Shown piece after piece: positions 50,551-60,540 of a stretch of DNA of 64,000 bases (its first letter is position 1; each line of letters opens with the position of its first letter). The translations under genes and the position numbers were made by a program. The notes under the pieces are model-generated. The model worked only from the letters and a program-made list of their open reading frames with translations. It was not told the DNA's origin and did no database searches. Origin of the DNA: CAVYXZ01 sp965223835 (GTDB taxonomy: Bacteria > Chloroflexota > Anaerolineae > Aggregatilineales > Phototrophicaceae); contig CBDCXQ010000001.1 of assembly GCA_965223835.1 (NCBI GenBank), forward strand, positions 5,642,001-5,706,000, given 5' to 3'.

Positions 50551-53500
50551 ATGGCTGATAGCCTGTTTGACAACCGTTATCGTTACGATTATATCTACCC
50601 CAGAGGCCGCTCTGGGGAGACATTGCGCGCAGTGGACACCAGCGCAGGCAATCGGCCAGTGGTCATTAAACGTCCGGCACCAAATGATGCGCCGCCGATT
50701 CGGGCAGGACAGGAAGTGAGCATTCTCAATGAACGCAAAGCACTTTCGCGATTAGCGGGTCATCCTGTGCTCACCCAACTACTGGATACCGGTCAATTCT
50801 CGGTCGGCGGTACGCCCCACCAGTACATTGTTATGGAGCGGGCCGAGGGGCTAATTATCGCGGATTATGTGCTTGAACTGAGTTCGCGGGGTGAGGTGCT
50901 ACCGGAACTTGAACTCCTGGTCATCACCGATTACTTGCTAGACTTACTGGAAGCCGCCCACGAACGCGATATTGTTTATAACGATGTGGATGCCAAGCAC
51001 CTGTTCTGGGATCGGGATCATTATCGCCTGAAAGTCATCGACTGGGGTAATGCGGTCTTTCTGGAAGGGGATGAGATTACGCCGCAGGGGGTCAGCCGTC
51101 AGAGCGATGTTGCCCAGGTCGGTGAATTGCTCTATGGTATCCTCACCGGGGGACGCCGCCCCGATATTCCGCGCGATGCTGGCGAGAATTATTTGCTTGA
51201 CTTTGGCGAAGAGGGTGAACGCCTTTCCCGCCGTCTGCAAACTATCATTAGCCGCGCCATCCATCCCAATCCGCGCCTGCGCTATGAGAGCATCGCTGCA
51301 TTACGTAAAGATCTGGGCGATTATCGCGCACCCATCCAGCGCGAACGCGACATCATCCTGGGCCGGGTGGGCGAACGCCTGCGTCAGGAACGGAGCCGTG
51401 ATGAATTGAACGGCCTGCTACAAACGCTGGAGCAAGGCCTGGCGATGGATCCTGGTTATCCGACCTCGCGTGAACTGCATGACGAAATCGAAACCCGCCT
51501 TCAAGAGATTGAGGTTTCGGCCAACCTGGACGCGATTCGTATTTATCTGGATAACAACAACTGGTCGCGAACGGTTAATCTGCTGGATGAACTGCGGCAT
51601 CAGGCGCGGGGCGACACCGCTATTCTGATTAATGTGCTGCTGGATATGGCGATGGTGTTGCTGGATAATCAGATTCAGCAAGCGACTGAAGCCATTCAGA
51701 TGAGTTTCGTCCTGTTGTTCGAGGGTAGTCCCATTCAGGCCGGGCAATTATTGGTCGGTGATGTGGACGACCAATCCCAGCACATCCAATGGTTGCTGGC
51801 CGAACGGATCTCTGCCCATTACAGCGAAGTTCAACTGCTGCGCCCCAATCTTTATCGCCTGGAACATGCGCTGGTACAACTGGTCGCAGAAGGGATTCCC
51901 GTCACCGAACCTCAGGCGGTTATCACTGAAATTAACGCCACACTGGACGCTATCGCCAGCGCCAAAACCATGACCCTCAGTGATTTACGCGACAATTATC
52001 GGGCGGTGGTGGATGGTCTCACGGCGCTGCAAACTTTATTAGATGCCGTCAACGCCGGGCGCGATTTGCCCAACCGCAAACTGCCCTTTTCTTCGTTGGA
52101 ACGGGCCTCGAATGCTGCGATGGCGCTGGCCGACAACATGCATGTAATCGGACGTCAGGCCGCCGCGAGTCCCCGTGATGCTACCGGCGCGCTGGCAAGC
52201 AGCCGGGCGATTGACCCGGGCAATGAATGCTGGGAGCTGGTTGGCCGTCGCCTGGATGCGCTCTATGAACTCCTGGGCACGTATCAGACCTATGTCCCGG
52301 CGGCTGACGGTTCCGACCTGGATGGTTGGCTGCAAGATACCCGGGCCGATCTGGAACCCTTTGTTGAATATCTGTTTGATGAAATGCTGGTCGGGATGGC
52401 CGAAGGGATTGAGATTGCCCAGGCAGCCTGGAGTGCCTATGCTAACGCGACCATTCAGGGGAGCCGGCTGAACGCTGTCACCGCATTGAATCAAGCGACT
52501 GATGCGGTGGGGACCATCAGCCCCACACTGGCAGGCTGGTTCAATCAGCTCCGTACTGTCATCAATAGCTCAAATTACATTGAGCGCCACGCGCTTTATG
52601 GTGGACTGGGCCGGGCATTAGCTGATGGCTGGGAAGCGTTTGATCGCGGTCGTTTGGCCGACGCTGAACAACTGGGCCACCGGGCCTACGAAATCGCGCA
52701 GAGCGACCCGCAACGATTCGCTGCTGACCGGCTGCGCAACCTCGCTGAGATTACGCGCAATTGGCTGGACCGCAACGGCATCAATACCCCAACGGCCTCT
52801 AAAGCCGCGCTGGTGTCGGTCGAGCGCTTGTTCACAGCGGATGAAAACGAAATCTATGATAACTTCACCGCCCAGATGCCCACCAATGACACCTATCTCA
52901 AAGCGATGAGCAAGGGTCTGGTTGAACTATATTCCCAGAAAAGCACGGCAGCGGTCCGGATTCTATTCGTGAATTATGTATTGTTGGGCGTGCTTGATGC
53001 CCATGAGGGTGAACTGGAAGACGCCACCTTCTGGTATGAAGCCGCCACCAAGACCCTGGAAAACCAGGCCGAACGGCATGGTGCCACCCGGGCATTGGGC
53101 GATTTTATTACGAAACGCAGCGATATTCTGTCGGCTGCTGAGATGCTAAACGCCATCAATGGCTCCCACGCGCTACCAGAATTGGAAAATGTTACCGGGC
53201 AAATCGAATCCAATCCACAGGTACGGTTGCTGGCGGCTGGTGTTCATAGTTTACGTGAATTACAGGCGGCATTGCGCGATTGGTCTGATGGTGAGTTTCG
53301 ACCTGCCGGGATCAAACTTGAGAATGCGATTAACGCTGTTAACGAAATTGAGCGAGCAGCCAGCATCACTTTGACGCAGTACCGTTCCTGGTTAATTGAG
53401 TTGCAGAGTGTGACGGCTGAACTGCATACCCGTGCGCAGGATATGCATAAGCTGATCGAAAGCCGGCCTGACCAACCTGCGCCCCTGTTGCAAACGGTGC

Positions 53501-54870
53501 ATGAAGCGCAGTATCGGCGCACCAATGAAATGATCGGACCCGACTATGCCGATACGCTGCGTACCTGGCACGAAACTTATGAAAAATTTACCGTCGCCTA
53601 TACGGATCTCTCAGTGCGGCGGAGCGCCCGGCTGGAACGTCTGAATGATCTTTTTCGGGCGATGTTTATCGACCGGCATCCGGCCTATCCTCTTTATCGG
53701 CACTGGTATGACCTCACCGAACAATCGCCCGAATTCCCGGCACCCCCCACCGATGAACCCACGCCCCAGATTGACGATGCGGTTCCGTTAGCAGCGGGCG
53801 ACCTGCCGGAGTCACCTTATGACGACGTATTGGAAACATCACAGCGACCCGGCAGCGGCATCCCGCGAGTCGCGATCCTCGGCGGCCTGGCAGGTATTGT
53901 GCTGATTGTCGTTCTATTGATAATCACCAACGCGCCGGAAAATCCTGGCGTAGTCGTGCCGGTCACAATTACGGACACGCCGACCGCTGACCCTGATGCC
54001 GCACCAACCAACCCCGCCGTCGCCGCTAATATCAGCAGCACCGCCGATGTGACCGGAAATCCGCCGGGAGCCAGCACGCTCAGTGAATTTGTTACACCCA
54101 CCGTCCGCCTGACCGATACACCCATGTCGCCAACTGAAACGTCGGTTCCAGTGACGCCGACCGAAACGGATACGGCCACGCCCGAACCCACCCCAACCTT
54201 TACCCCAACGGCGACCCCATCGGCAACACCCACCGTGACACCCACCCCAACAGCCACCTTGCCGCCTGCTGGATTGCAAGGGCGCCAGGATTTATTCGAT
54301 ATGTTCCAGCAAATGGCGGCCTATCCCTGGGATGCCGAGCAATTTTCACCGGGTGGTGATGGTACATTCTGGCGGCTGGGCATTGGGTCAGAGATTGAAG
54401 CCGAATTGATCGAGATTAGCGTGCCGCCGGAAATGCTCGAACTCTATTATGGCAACAATGCGGCCAGTCGCATCCGGCGAATGGAAGCTACACTCACTCT
54501 CACAACCTTTAATCCGCCGTTGCTACTGGACGAAGCGGTGTACTTTGGTGCCCTGCTCCAGCCAGTTGACAGCCCAAACACGACCGCTGGCATTCAGGTG
54601 CAACTGGTCCAGGCGGGGGTGATTAACCTGGCACAGCGCACCGGGGACACCGTTCGAACGCTTAGCCAGCGCACCGTCAATGCCGCCACCGTCCGTGCGC
54701 GGTTAGATCGTGACCCGGATAGCGGTGCAATTACGATCTTTTTTAATGATGAACAATTGGGTGAGCCGATTCGTCTGGCCGCTGCCGATGATCCGCTTAT
54801 CCCGGTGCTGTTTGTCAGAGCGGGTGGTGTGATTGTCAGCGTAACCGATTGGCAGGTGACATTGCGCTAG
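50551..54870 (+). CDS. Giant divergent Ser/Thr kinase-like membrane protein
   Basis: The protein has 1439 aa. The kinase-like domain is at ~8-270: Lys in VVIK (K40), catalytic loop VYNDVDAKHLFWD where YND (143-145) replaces HRD and the loop Asn is lost, DWG (164-166) for DFG. The next ~840 residues are helical with TPR-like stretches. A membrane span lies near 1107-1127, then a Thr/Pro-rich linker and an outer domain (~1245-1439). Kept D145 and D164 leave activity possible, but it may be a pseudokinase. ATG 50551 has CAGGAG upstream. No neighbour suggests a target. Confidence 0.85.
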   Translation: MADSLFDNRYRYDYIYPRGRSGETLRAVDTSAGNRPVVIKRPAPNDAPPIRAGQEVSILNERKALSRLAGHPVLTQLLDTGQFSVGGTPHQYIVMERAEGLIIADYVLELSSRGEVLPELELLVITDYLLDLLEAAHERDIVYNDVDAKHLFWDRDHYRLKVIDWGNAVFLEGDEITPQGVSRQSDVAQVGELLYGILTGGRRPDIPRDAGENYLLDFGEEGERLSRRLQTIISRAIHPNPRLRYESIAALRKDLGDYRAPIQRERDIILGRVGERLRQERSRDELNGLLQTLEQGLAMDPGYPTSRELHDEIETRLQEIEVSANLDAIRIYLDNNNWSRTVNLLDELRHQARGDTAILINVLLDMAMVLLDNQIQQATEAIQMSFVLLFEGSPIQAGQLLVGDVDDQSQHIQWLLAERISAHYSEVQLLRPNLYRLEHALVQLVAEGIPVTEPQAVITEINATLDAIASAKTMTLSDLRDNYRAVVDGLTALQTLLDAVNAGRDLPNRKLPFSSLERASNAAMALADNMHVIGRQAAASPRDATGALASSRAIDPGNECWELVGRRLDALYELLGTYQTYVPAADGSDLDGWLQDTRADLEPFVEYLFDEMLVGMAEGIEIAQAAWSAYANATIQGSRLNAVTALNQATDAVGTISPTLAGWFNQLRTVINSSNYIERHALYGGLGRALADGWEAFDRGRLADAEQLGHRAYEIAQSDPQRFAADRLRNLAEITRNWLDRNGINTPTASKAALVSVERLFTADENEIYDNFTAQMPTNDTYLKAMSKGLVELYSQKSTAAVRILFVNYVLLGVLDAHEGELEDATFWYEAATKTLENQAERHGATRALGDFITKRSDILSAAEMLNAINGSHALPELENVTGQIESNPQVRLLAAGVHSLRELQAALRDWSDGEFRPAGIKLENAINAVNEIERAASITLTQYRSWLIELQSVTAELHTRAQDMHKLIESRPDQPAPLLQTVHEAQYRRTNEMIGPDYADTLRTWHETYEKFTVAYTDLSVRRSARLERLNDLFRAMFIDRHPAYPLYRHWYDLTEQSPEFPAPPTDEPTPQIDDAVPLAAGDLPESPYDDVLETSQRPGSGIPRVAILGGLAGIVLIVVLLIITNAPENPGVVVPVTITDTPTADPDAAPTNPAVAANISSTADVTGNPPGASTLSEFVTPTVRLTDTPMSPTETSVPVTPTETDTATPEPTPTFTPTATPSATPTVTPTPTATLPPAGLQGRQDLFDMFQQMAAYPWDAEQFSPGGDGTFWRLGIGSEIEAELIEISVPPEMLELYYGNNAASRIRRMEATLTLTTFNPPLLLDEAVYFGALLQPVDSPNTTAGIQVQLVQAGVINLAQRTGDTVRTLSQRTVNAATVRARLDRDPDSGAITIFFNDEQLGEPIRLAAADDPLIPVLFVRAGGVIVSVTDWQVTLR

Positions 54871-54896
54871 ATATATCTTTAATTATGGCTGAACAC

Positions 54897-55863
54897 TGGA
54901 AAGTGTGAGCGAAGTGAAATAAAGTATGGAGCATGAGATTTCCAATCACAGACCTACTCGATCAAACAGACTGCGAAAGCTGGCTGTTGGACTACTTTCA
55001 TCCCGATGGACTGCAATGTCCCAACTGCCAGACCGATGTAAGCGATGCCCACTTGTTTCGGCGCACGACGAAGAGCCAACTTCAGGTGTATCGCTGTAAT
55101 CAGTGTCAGTGTGCATATAACCTGTACACCGACACGGTCTTCCAACAACGCCATTTGACCCCGCAACAAGTGGTGCTGTTGCTGCGCGGGGTGTTGAAAG
55201 GTGAAACAAGTGCCGAGTTAGCCGAGGAAATCGGCGTGAGTTACCAGACCGTGCTGGATATTCGCCGCGATCTACAGGCCAATGCTGCCCATCTGCAACC
55301 GGAAACACCCCTACCCGATCAGGTAACAGAGAGCGATGAGATGTTCCAGAATGTGGGGGAAAAAAGGCGATGAACACTTTGATCCCCATGATCCCGCGCG
55401 TCGGCGCGCCAACAAACAGCGTGGACGCGGCACGTATGCCAATGATCGCCCACCGATTTTGGGAACGGTGGGACGAGAAAGTGGGCAAGTTCGGCTGCGG
55501 GTTGTCGATGATACGAAAAGCGTTACCCTTCGCGAGCATGTTCAGCGTTTCACCTGCGAAAATGCATTGGTCAACACTGATGAGTATCAAAGCTACAACG
55601 GCATACAACGGGCGCGCGACACCGTTGGTCATGGTATCAAAGAGTATGCCCGTGACGAGGATGGCGATGGGTTTTGCGAGGTCCACTGCAACACGGTTGA
55701 AGGCCTGTGGACCGATGTCCGCAATTTCTTGCGCCCCTTCAAAGGGGCTCACAAAAAGTATCTCTTTGGCTACATCGCCATCTGTGAGTTTCGTCGTAAT
55801 TTGAAGCACATTTCACCCGATTTTATTTCTCAGATCGTTCGATTTCACACTTTTTACACATGA
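54897..55863 (+). mobile_element. IS1595-like insertion sequence with frameshifted transposase
   Basis: The element encloses an IS1595-type transposase in two frames. Terminal repeat cores AAAGTGTGA (54900-54908) and TCACACTTT (55845-55853) are complementary; outer ends are only approximate. The right repeat lies inside the last codons of the transposase, so the stop codon may come from flanking DNA. No target duplication was found. Confidence 0.7.
54933..55863 (+). pseudogene. IS1595-family transposase, broken by a shift at A6
   Basis: The first frame (54933-55373) holds the zinc-ribbon part (CPNCQTDVSD...CNQCQC) and the start of the DDE-like core. It ends at TGA after EKRR. The second frame (from about 55336) resumes with KGDEHFDPHDPARRRANK and carries the rest (GRESGQVRLRVV, TDEYQSYN, EVHCNTVEGLW). 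Removing one A from the A6 run (55362-55367) joins them as NVGEKGDEH, the usual family sequence. So it is a pseudogene, a slippage-made protein or an assembly error. Confidence 0.85.
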
Positions 55864-55990
55864 GCGTTTATTATAGGCGCAACTGCCCTTCATAATTAAT
55901 TTGCTTAATTTGATACGTATATTGTTTACTTTGTGACAATTGTTGTGTATGATAATTGCAGAAAAGATTTCAGTAGAATGGCCCGGCCCG

Positions 55991-57151
55991 ATGGCATTCA
56001 ATATTCAGGCAAACAACCCATCACAACGTTCTACTCACATCCTGGTCGTTGATGATGATGTTTCGATTCGATTGTTGCTCACCCACTGCTTAGAAAATCA
56101 ATATCTGGTGACAACCGCCGCCAATGGCCGAGAAGCCCTGGCATTGCTGGAGCAACAGCAGTTTGACCTGGTGCTTTCGGATGTACGGATGCCCGAAGTC
56201 GATGGTTTCGCCGTCCTGGCAGCCGTGCGTGATAATCCTGAATATGCCCATATCCCCGTGATTCTTATCTCCGGCCTGGCTGATAATCCTGACATCGCCA
56301 AAGGCCTGGAACTGGGCGCGAATGATTACATCACGAAACCGATTGACCGCCGGTTGGTGCTGGCGCGGATTCGCACGCAGATCACCCTCCAGGAAGCGTT
56401 GCAGCAACACGAGCAAACCATTACTGAACTGCAAAGCATTCAACTGATGCGTGATCGTTTCTTTCATATCGCTTCACACGACCTCAAAAATCCGATGAAT
56501 AACATCCGTATGGCACACTTCTTGATGCGCGAACTGGATGATGATGACCCCAGTTGGGATGTGCTGTTAAACAACATCGAGGCCTCATTGGATACGATGG
56601 AATCCATTGTGAGCGATTTCCTGGATATGGCGGCGATTCAAAGCCGCGCGCTGGACCTGGATTTTCAGGCAGTGACGGTGGAAGAAGCGCTGTGGGAAGT
56701 CATTATTCAGTATAATATTAGTGCGCAGAAAAAAGACATCGTTGTGAAAATTGATGACGGATCGGGCGTTATCCGCGCTGATTTCCGGCGTTTGGTGCAG
56801 GCGCTCAGCAACCTGGTGAGTAACGCCATCAAATATAGTCCGCGTGGGTCCGAAATCACGTTATTTACTCATCAGACCGCCGAAGTTGTACGCATTTTTA
56901 TTCGCGATCAAGGGACCGGTATCCCTGACGAGGAACGGGCGATGCTCTTCAGCGAATTTGGTAAATTGAGCACAAAACCGACCGAAGGTGAAGGTCGCAC
57001 GGGGCTAGGGCTGTGGATCGTCAAGCAATTGGTGACGCTGCAGGGCGGCAGTGTCGGTGCGGAATTCCCTGAAGCGGGCGGTTCCGTATTCTGGGTGGAA
57101 TTACCCTCCTGGGTGGAGCCGGTGGTCGAGCAGTTGCATCAGGTCTCTTGA
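55991..57151 (+). CDS. Response regulator-histidine kinase hybrid
   Basis: The protein has 386 aa from ATG 55991; earlier in-frame starts at 55940 and 55949 fall in a promoter-like AT-rich stretch. An N-terminal receiver has phospho-acceptor D in LVLSDVRMPEVDG and K in YITKPID. A coiled coil follows, then the kinase core with H-box FFHIASHDLKNP, N-box NLVSNAIKYS, G1 DQGTGIP and G2 GLGLWIVKQ. It is soluble, so it receives its signal from another kinase. The 3' end overlaps the convergent DUF3267 gene by 13 bases. Confidence 0.9.
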   Translation: MAFNIQANNPSQRSTHILVVDDDVSIRLLLTHCLENQYLVTTAANGREALALLEQQQFDLVLSDVRMPEVDGFAVLAAVRDNPEYAHIPVILISGLADNPDIAKGLELGANDYITKPIDRRLVLARIRTQITLQEALQQHEQTITELQSIQLMRDRFFHIASHDLKNPMNNIRMAHFLMRELDDDDPSWDVLLNNIEASLDTMESIVSDFLDMAAIQSRALDLDFQAVTVEEALWEVIIQYNISAQKKDIVVKIDDGSGVIRADFRRLVQALSNLVSNAIKYSPRGSEITLFTHQTAEVVRIFIRDQGTGIPDEERAMLFSEFGKLSTKPTEGEGRTGLGLWIVKQLVTLQGGSVGAEFPEAGGSVFWVELPSWVEPVVEQLHQVS

Positions 57152-57738
57152 ACAAAAATACGAATACTGTCTGCCTCGTCACGAACCAGCGCCGTCGTCG
57201 AATAACGTAAAACAACAGCCGTCATCCACAGATCGCCAATCGCCCCTGCCGCATTAAGGACCACAATCAACCCAATATAGTAGCCGATCGTATCGGGCAC
57301 AACGATCATGCTCATCATCCCTAGTAGCGTGATCGCCACCAGCGGCACCAATGCAATGACCACAAATTGATTGCGCGGGAAAAATACCCCATCGGCAGTG
57401 GCATAGAGAACGCCCTTTGTCAGATTCATGCCAAAGCGGGGCTGGTGCCCAAACCAGCGGATCGCCAATCCGTGCAATGCTTCGTGCCCACCGAACGTCA
57501 CCACTAAGACGACGATAATGGCGATCACCGGCGACATGCTCTCGCTAAAGGCGGTACTGATTGGCCCCCGTAGCTGCTGCACGAATGCCCACCACCATCC
57601 CATCAACAACAATGCCAGGATCAACGGCCCTAACGAGGCGATATTGAGCCACAACAATGTGCGCTGTTCAGTCGCTACGAGATGTTGGGCTTCGACATAC
57701 CCAGCGGGGAGCGGTGGCAGAGAGGCGGCATTAGCCAT
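57139..57738 (-). CDS. DUF3267-family membrane zinc-peptidase-like protein
   Basis: The protein has 199 aa from ATG 57738, which overlaps the upstream lipoprotein stop by eight bases; a longer frame starts at 57810. Four to five membrane segments. HEALH (GGHEALHGLAIRWFGHQPRFGM) is a zinc-binding HExxH in the membrane, as in DUF3267. It resembles site-2-type proteases, but activity is unproven. Coupled to the lipoprotein gene. Confidence 0.8.
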   Translation of the reverse strand: MANAASLPPLPAGYVEAQHLVATEQRTLLWLNIASLGPLILALLLMGWWWAFVQQLRGPISTAFSESMSPVIAIIVVLVVTFGGHEALHGLAIRWFGHQPRFGMNLTKGVLYATADGVFFPRNQFVVIALVPLVAITLLGMMSMIVVPDTIGYYIGLIVVLNAAGAIGDLWMTAVVLRYSTTALVRDEADSIRIFVQET

Positions 57739-58381
57739 TGATAACCTCTGGGAAGACCAGCGGGTCGGGCAAGGACTCCAGCGCTTCGGCATCAATGAGG
57801 TTGCCGTCAAGCGTCAGGGTCTTGAGCAATTCGGGCAATAAAGCTCGAATCCGGTTGGCCTGATTATTGGGGGCGCTGACATGGCACACGACCAGGCTAT
57901 TCTGCGTTGGCATGCCCAGTGCCAGCAACATCGTCACCGTTTCGTCACGGTTATTTAACAAATAGTAAGCCGCATCGTGGGCATCCCACTCGAAGGCGAC
58001 CGGATCACTCACCAGGGCATTGCCAATATAATCCGGGTTGCTCACAACCTGATTCAAAATTGACCAGGCCAGATTCACGTCACTGGTATCGGGGTACATA
58101 AAATCGTTCATATTTGGCAAAAAGATATGCACCAGTACACCGTCGATGCTGGTGGCCCCCACCTGCTCATTCAGGACAATCCCCGCATCGGTATTAAATG
58201 TTTCCCAACCATCAGGTACCAGAATCTTCAGATGCACATCGCCACCATCATGATAGGCGTAATCCTCACCTTTGGGGTATGGGTGCTTTTGTGCCACCAT
58301 CGATTGGTTGGGCGTGGTGGAAAACGCTTGGCAACCGACAATGCCCAACATCAATATGAAGAAACCGTAACGCATTGGCAT
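57731..58381 (-). CDS. Lipoprotein of unknown function
   Basis: The protein has 216 aa. A short signal with lipobox LGIVGC (C17) points to lipid anchoring. The mature part is a PsbP-like or stress-type fold (VPDGWETF; LVSDPVAFEWDAHDAAYYLL; LLKTLTLDG), often seen in small lipoproteins of this kind. Co-translated with a DUF3267 membrane protein, possibly as a complex. Confidence 0.75.
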   Translation of the reverse strand: MPMRYGFFILMLGIVGCQAFSTTPNQSMVAQKHPYPKGEDYAYHDGGDVHLKILVPDGWETFNTDAGIVLNEQVGATSIDGVLVHIFLPNMNDFMYPDTSDVNLAWSILNQVVSNPDYIGNALVSDPVAFEWDAHDAAYYLLNNRDETVTMLLALGMPTQNSLVVCHVSAPNNQANRIRALLPELLKTLTLDGNLIDAEALESLPDPLVFPEVING

Positions 58382-58672
58382 GGTCGAACTTACATCAAAG
58401 TCGGCTAAAATAATGTGCTGGCGATTGAGTTTATGACCAGATTGTCAGGTCAATTTATGAAGAACACATCCATACGGGAAGCCATCACGGGTGATGAACT
58501 GCTTTTGGCGGCGGCTTGCCTGAGTTCAATAACTATCGGCTCATAACCACGGTGATATGCGCCTTGCAAAGCTCGAAATGCCTGAGATTTAGACCGCAGT
58601 GTTCGACAACTTTCTCAACACTCAGTACCATTTATGCTATCACGTTCGATCAGTCACGTTAAGCATTTCTCA

Positions 58673-60346
58673 TCAGACTTTTACGCGCCGCCAGATCAGC
58701 CCCCACAGCCAACGCAACTCTGCCAGCCCCAACAGCGATGCCAGGCCCAGATAGGCCAAGACGCTGACGCCACCACTGAGCACCACCAGCAATGCTTCAT
58801 TTAACAGGCCCTGCGTACCCAATTGTCGGACCAGCACGGGCAAAATTATGCTGACAATCATACCCATGCCCGTTGCCGCCAGGCCCGCTTTGCCAAAGGT
58901 TAATAGCAACCGTTGTCGTCCCAGGCCGTTCATGCGCCGGGCCAGTAAGTAGGCCGAGAGCAGTGCATGTGTCAAATGTTTAAGGCTGTCGGCGATCATC
59001 AAACTGAAGAGGCCGACGCTGGGAAACAACGCCACCGCAATCACCATGTAAACAGTCAGGCTGAGCAGGCCAATCATGGCGGGAGTCAGCGTATCTTGCC
59101 GGGCATAAAAGGCATAAACCAGCAGCAAATCTAACGCGGCAAATGGCAGCCCGATTAGATACAGGCGCAGTGCCAGCACCGTGATAACCGTATCCCCCGC
59201 CATAAACGCGCCATGTTCAAACAGAAGCGCTACGATGGGTGTTGCTAACACAAATAAACCGACTGTTGCAGGCAAAATCAAGGTTGTTGCCAGACGAAGC
59301 CCTAACCCCAATGTGTCGCGAAAAGCGGTCCGACCTTCGGATGTGGTAAGCGCTGCCTGCCGGGACAGTGTTGGCAAAATCGCAATACTAATCGCGGTCG
59401 CAACCAGACCCTGGGGAAATTGAATCAGGGTTGTTGCCCAATTCATGTAGCCCGTACTACCTTCGATACTCTGGCTGGCGAGATTGTAGCTGAAGGTGCG
59501 AATCACCAGTGTATCGAGAATCAATGAAAACATGACCGGCATATATAGCCGAATAATCTGGCGGATAGCGGGATGCCGCCAGTTCAAGGTCAGCCGCAAT
59601 CGTACCGCGCGCAGGCCCAGTAGTTGCATGACAAACTGCACCACTGACCCAATTAACCAACCAATCGCGGCGGCTGTAATCGCGTTCACTGGTCGGCTCA
59701 CACCCCACGTCATACCACTGGTTGTGAATGATGTCATTATCTGTGGAGCCGGAACCAGCAGGATCGTCGCCAGGACAATCGCACTATTAAAGCCCGCTCC
59801 GGCAAAGGCGGGCCAGGTGAACATGCGCAAGGCATACAGGGTGCCACTGAGGACGCTGAACCAGCTCAAAAATAACAGAGCCGGGGCCGTTAAGCGCAGC
59901 AAATCAGCCGCTAATTGCAATGTTGCCCCATCAAAGCCGCCGCCGACAAAGCGGACCACCTGCGGCGCAAACAGGACCAGCAGCAGGACCAGTAGCGCTA
60001 GTAACACCGTGACCAGGCTCAGCAAAATGGCGACCAACTGCCAGAGCGCGGGACGACCCTCCCCGGCCTCTACTTCGCTCAGGACCGGGATAATCGCACT
60101 GTTGACATGCCCGGCGATCAAGAGATCGTACAGGGCTTTGGGTATAATCACGGCTACGTTGAAGGCATCAATCGCGGCTGAAGCGCCAAACAGGTTCGTC
60201 AACATGATTTCCCGCACCAACCCCAAAATCCGGCTGGCGATATTCCCCAGCGCCAGCACGCCAGTGGCACGCGCAACCCCGGCATTGGTTTGCGATTGTG
60301 TTGTGGTGGGCGGGGAGAGCGCAGCCGTCGTTGAATTGGATGACAT
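58673..60346 (-). CDS. murJ: Lipid II flippase (MurJ/MVN family)
   Basis: The protein has 557 aa with about 14 membrane segments. Family marks are SRILGLVREIMLTNLFGASAAIDAFNVA, the NSAIIPVLSE loop and GLVATAISIAILPTLSRQ. MurJ flips lipid II to the outer face for peptidoglycan synthesis. An -10-like TATAAT on the minus strand (60382-60387) lies 36 bases upstream. It works with uppS and the PBP2-like enzyme. MVN proteins include some exporters, but the motifs fit MurJ. Confidence 0.92.
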   Translation of the reverse strand: MSSNSTTAALSPPTTTQSQTNAGVARATGVLALGNIASRILGLVREIMLTNLFGASAAIDAFNVAVIIPKALYDLLIAGHVNSAIIPVLSEVEAGEGRPALWQLVAILLSLVTVLLALLVLLLVLFAPQVVRFVGGGFDGATLQLAADLLRLTAPALLFLSWFSVLSGTLYALRMFTWPAFAGAGFNSAIVLATILLVPAPQIMTSFTTSGMTWGVSRPVNAITAAAIGWLIGSVVQFVMQLLGLRAVRLRLTLNWRHPAIRQIIRLYMPVMFSLILDTLVIRTFSYNLASQSIEGSTGYMNWATTLIQFPQGLVATAISIAILPTLSRQAALTTSEGRTAFRDTLGLGLRLATTLILPATVGLFVLATPIVALLFEHGAFMAGDTVITVLALRLYLIGLPFAALDLLLVYAFYARQDTLTPAMIGLLSLTVYMVIAVALFPSVGLFSLMIADSLKHLTHALLSAYLLARRMNGLGRQRLLLTFGKAGLAATGMGMIVSIILPVLVRQLGTQGLLNEALLVVLSGGVSVLAYLGLASLLGLAELRWLWGLIWRRVKV

Positions 60347-60455
60347 GGAGGTTCCAATTATTAGCGGGCAACCAGCGCCAGATTATAGGGGAAGTGTCAG
60401 CCGCAAGCTAGCCACAGCTTGATTTGTGCATTTTGGCTGAATTTCTAAAAAATTC

Positions 60456-60484
60456 TTGACAGACGTTTTTTTCATCGCTATACT
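60456..60484 (+). promoter_or_regulatory. Strong sigma-70-type promoter of the minigene unit
   Basis: Consensus TTGACA (60456-60461), 17-base spacer, TATACT (60479-60484). It is the best promoter match in the window, yet only a short plus-strand unit follows. Confidence 0.85.
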
Positions 60485-60504
60485 GTGGGAGAAATTAAGA
60501 ATTC

Positions 60505-60540
60505 ATGAAAAAAAGCGTCATTGTTTTAATAAACTTTTAA
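60505..60540 (+). CDS. 11-codon minigene (leader-peptide-like)
   Basis: Reads MKKSVIVLINF, with GGGAGA about 12 bases upstream. Its stop codon lies in the first arm of a terminator, as in attenuation leaders. No plus-strand gene follows, so it is more likely a small RNA with a minigene than an attenuator. Confidence 0.45.
   Translation: MKKSVIVLINF

Noticed and set aside
54946..55809. 287-codon minus-strand frame across the IS1595-like element
   Set aside because: Antisense of the transposase; no domain; the plus frames match the IS1595 family.
59496..60422. 308-codon plus-strand frame opposite murJ
   Set aside because: Antisense shadow; murJ on the other strand has full family motifs.
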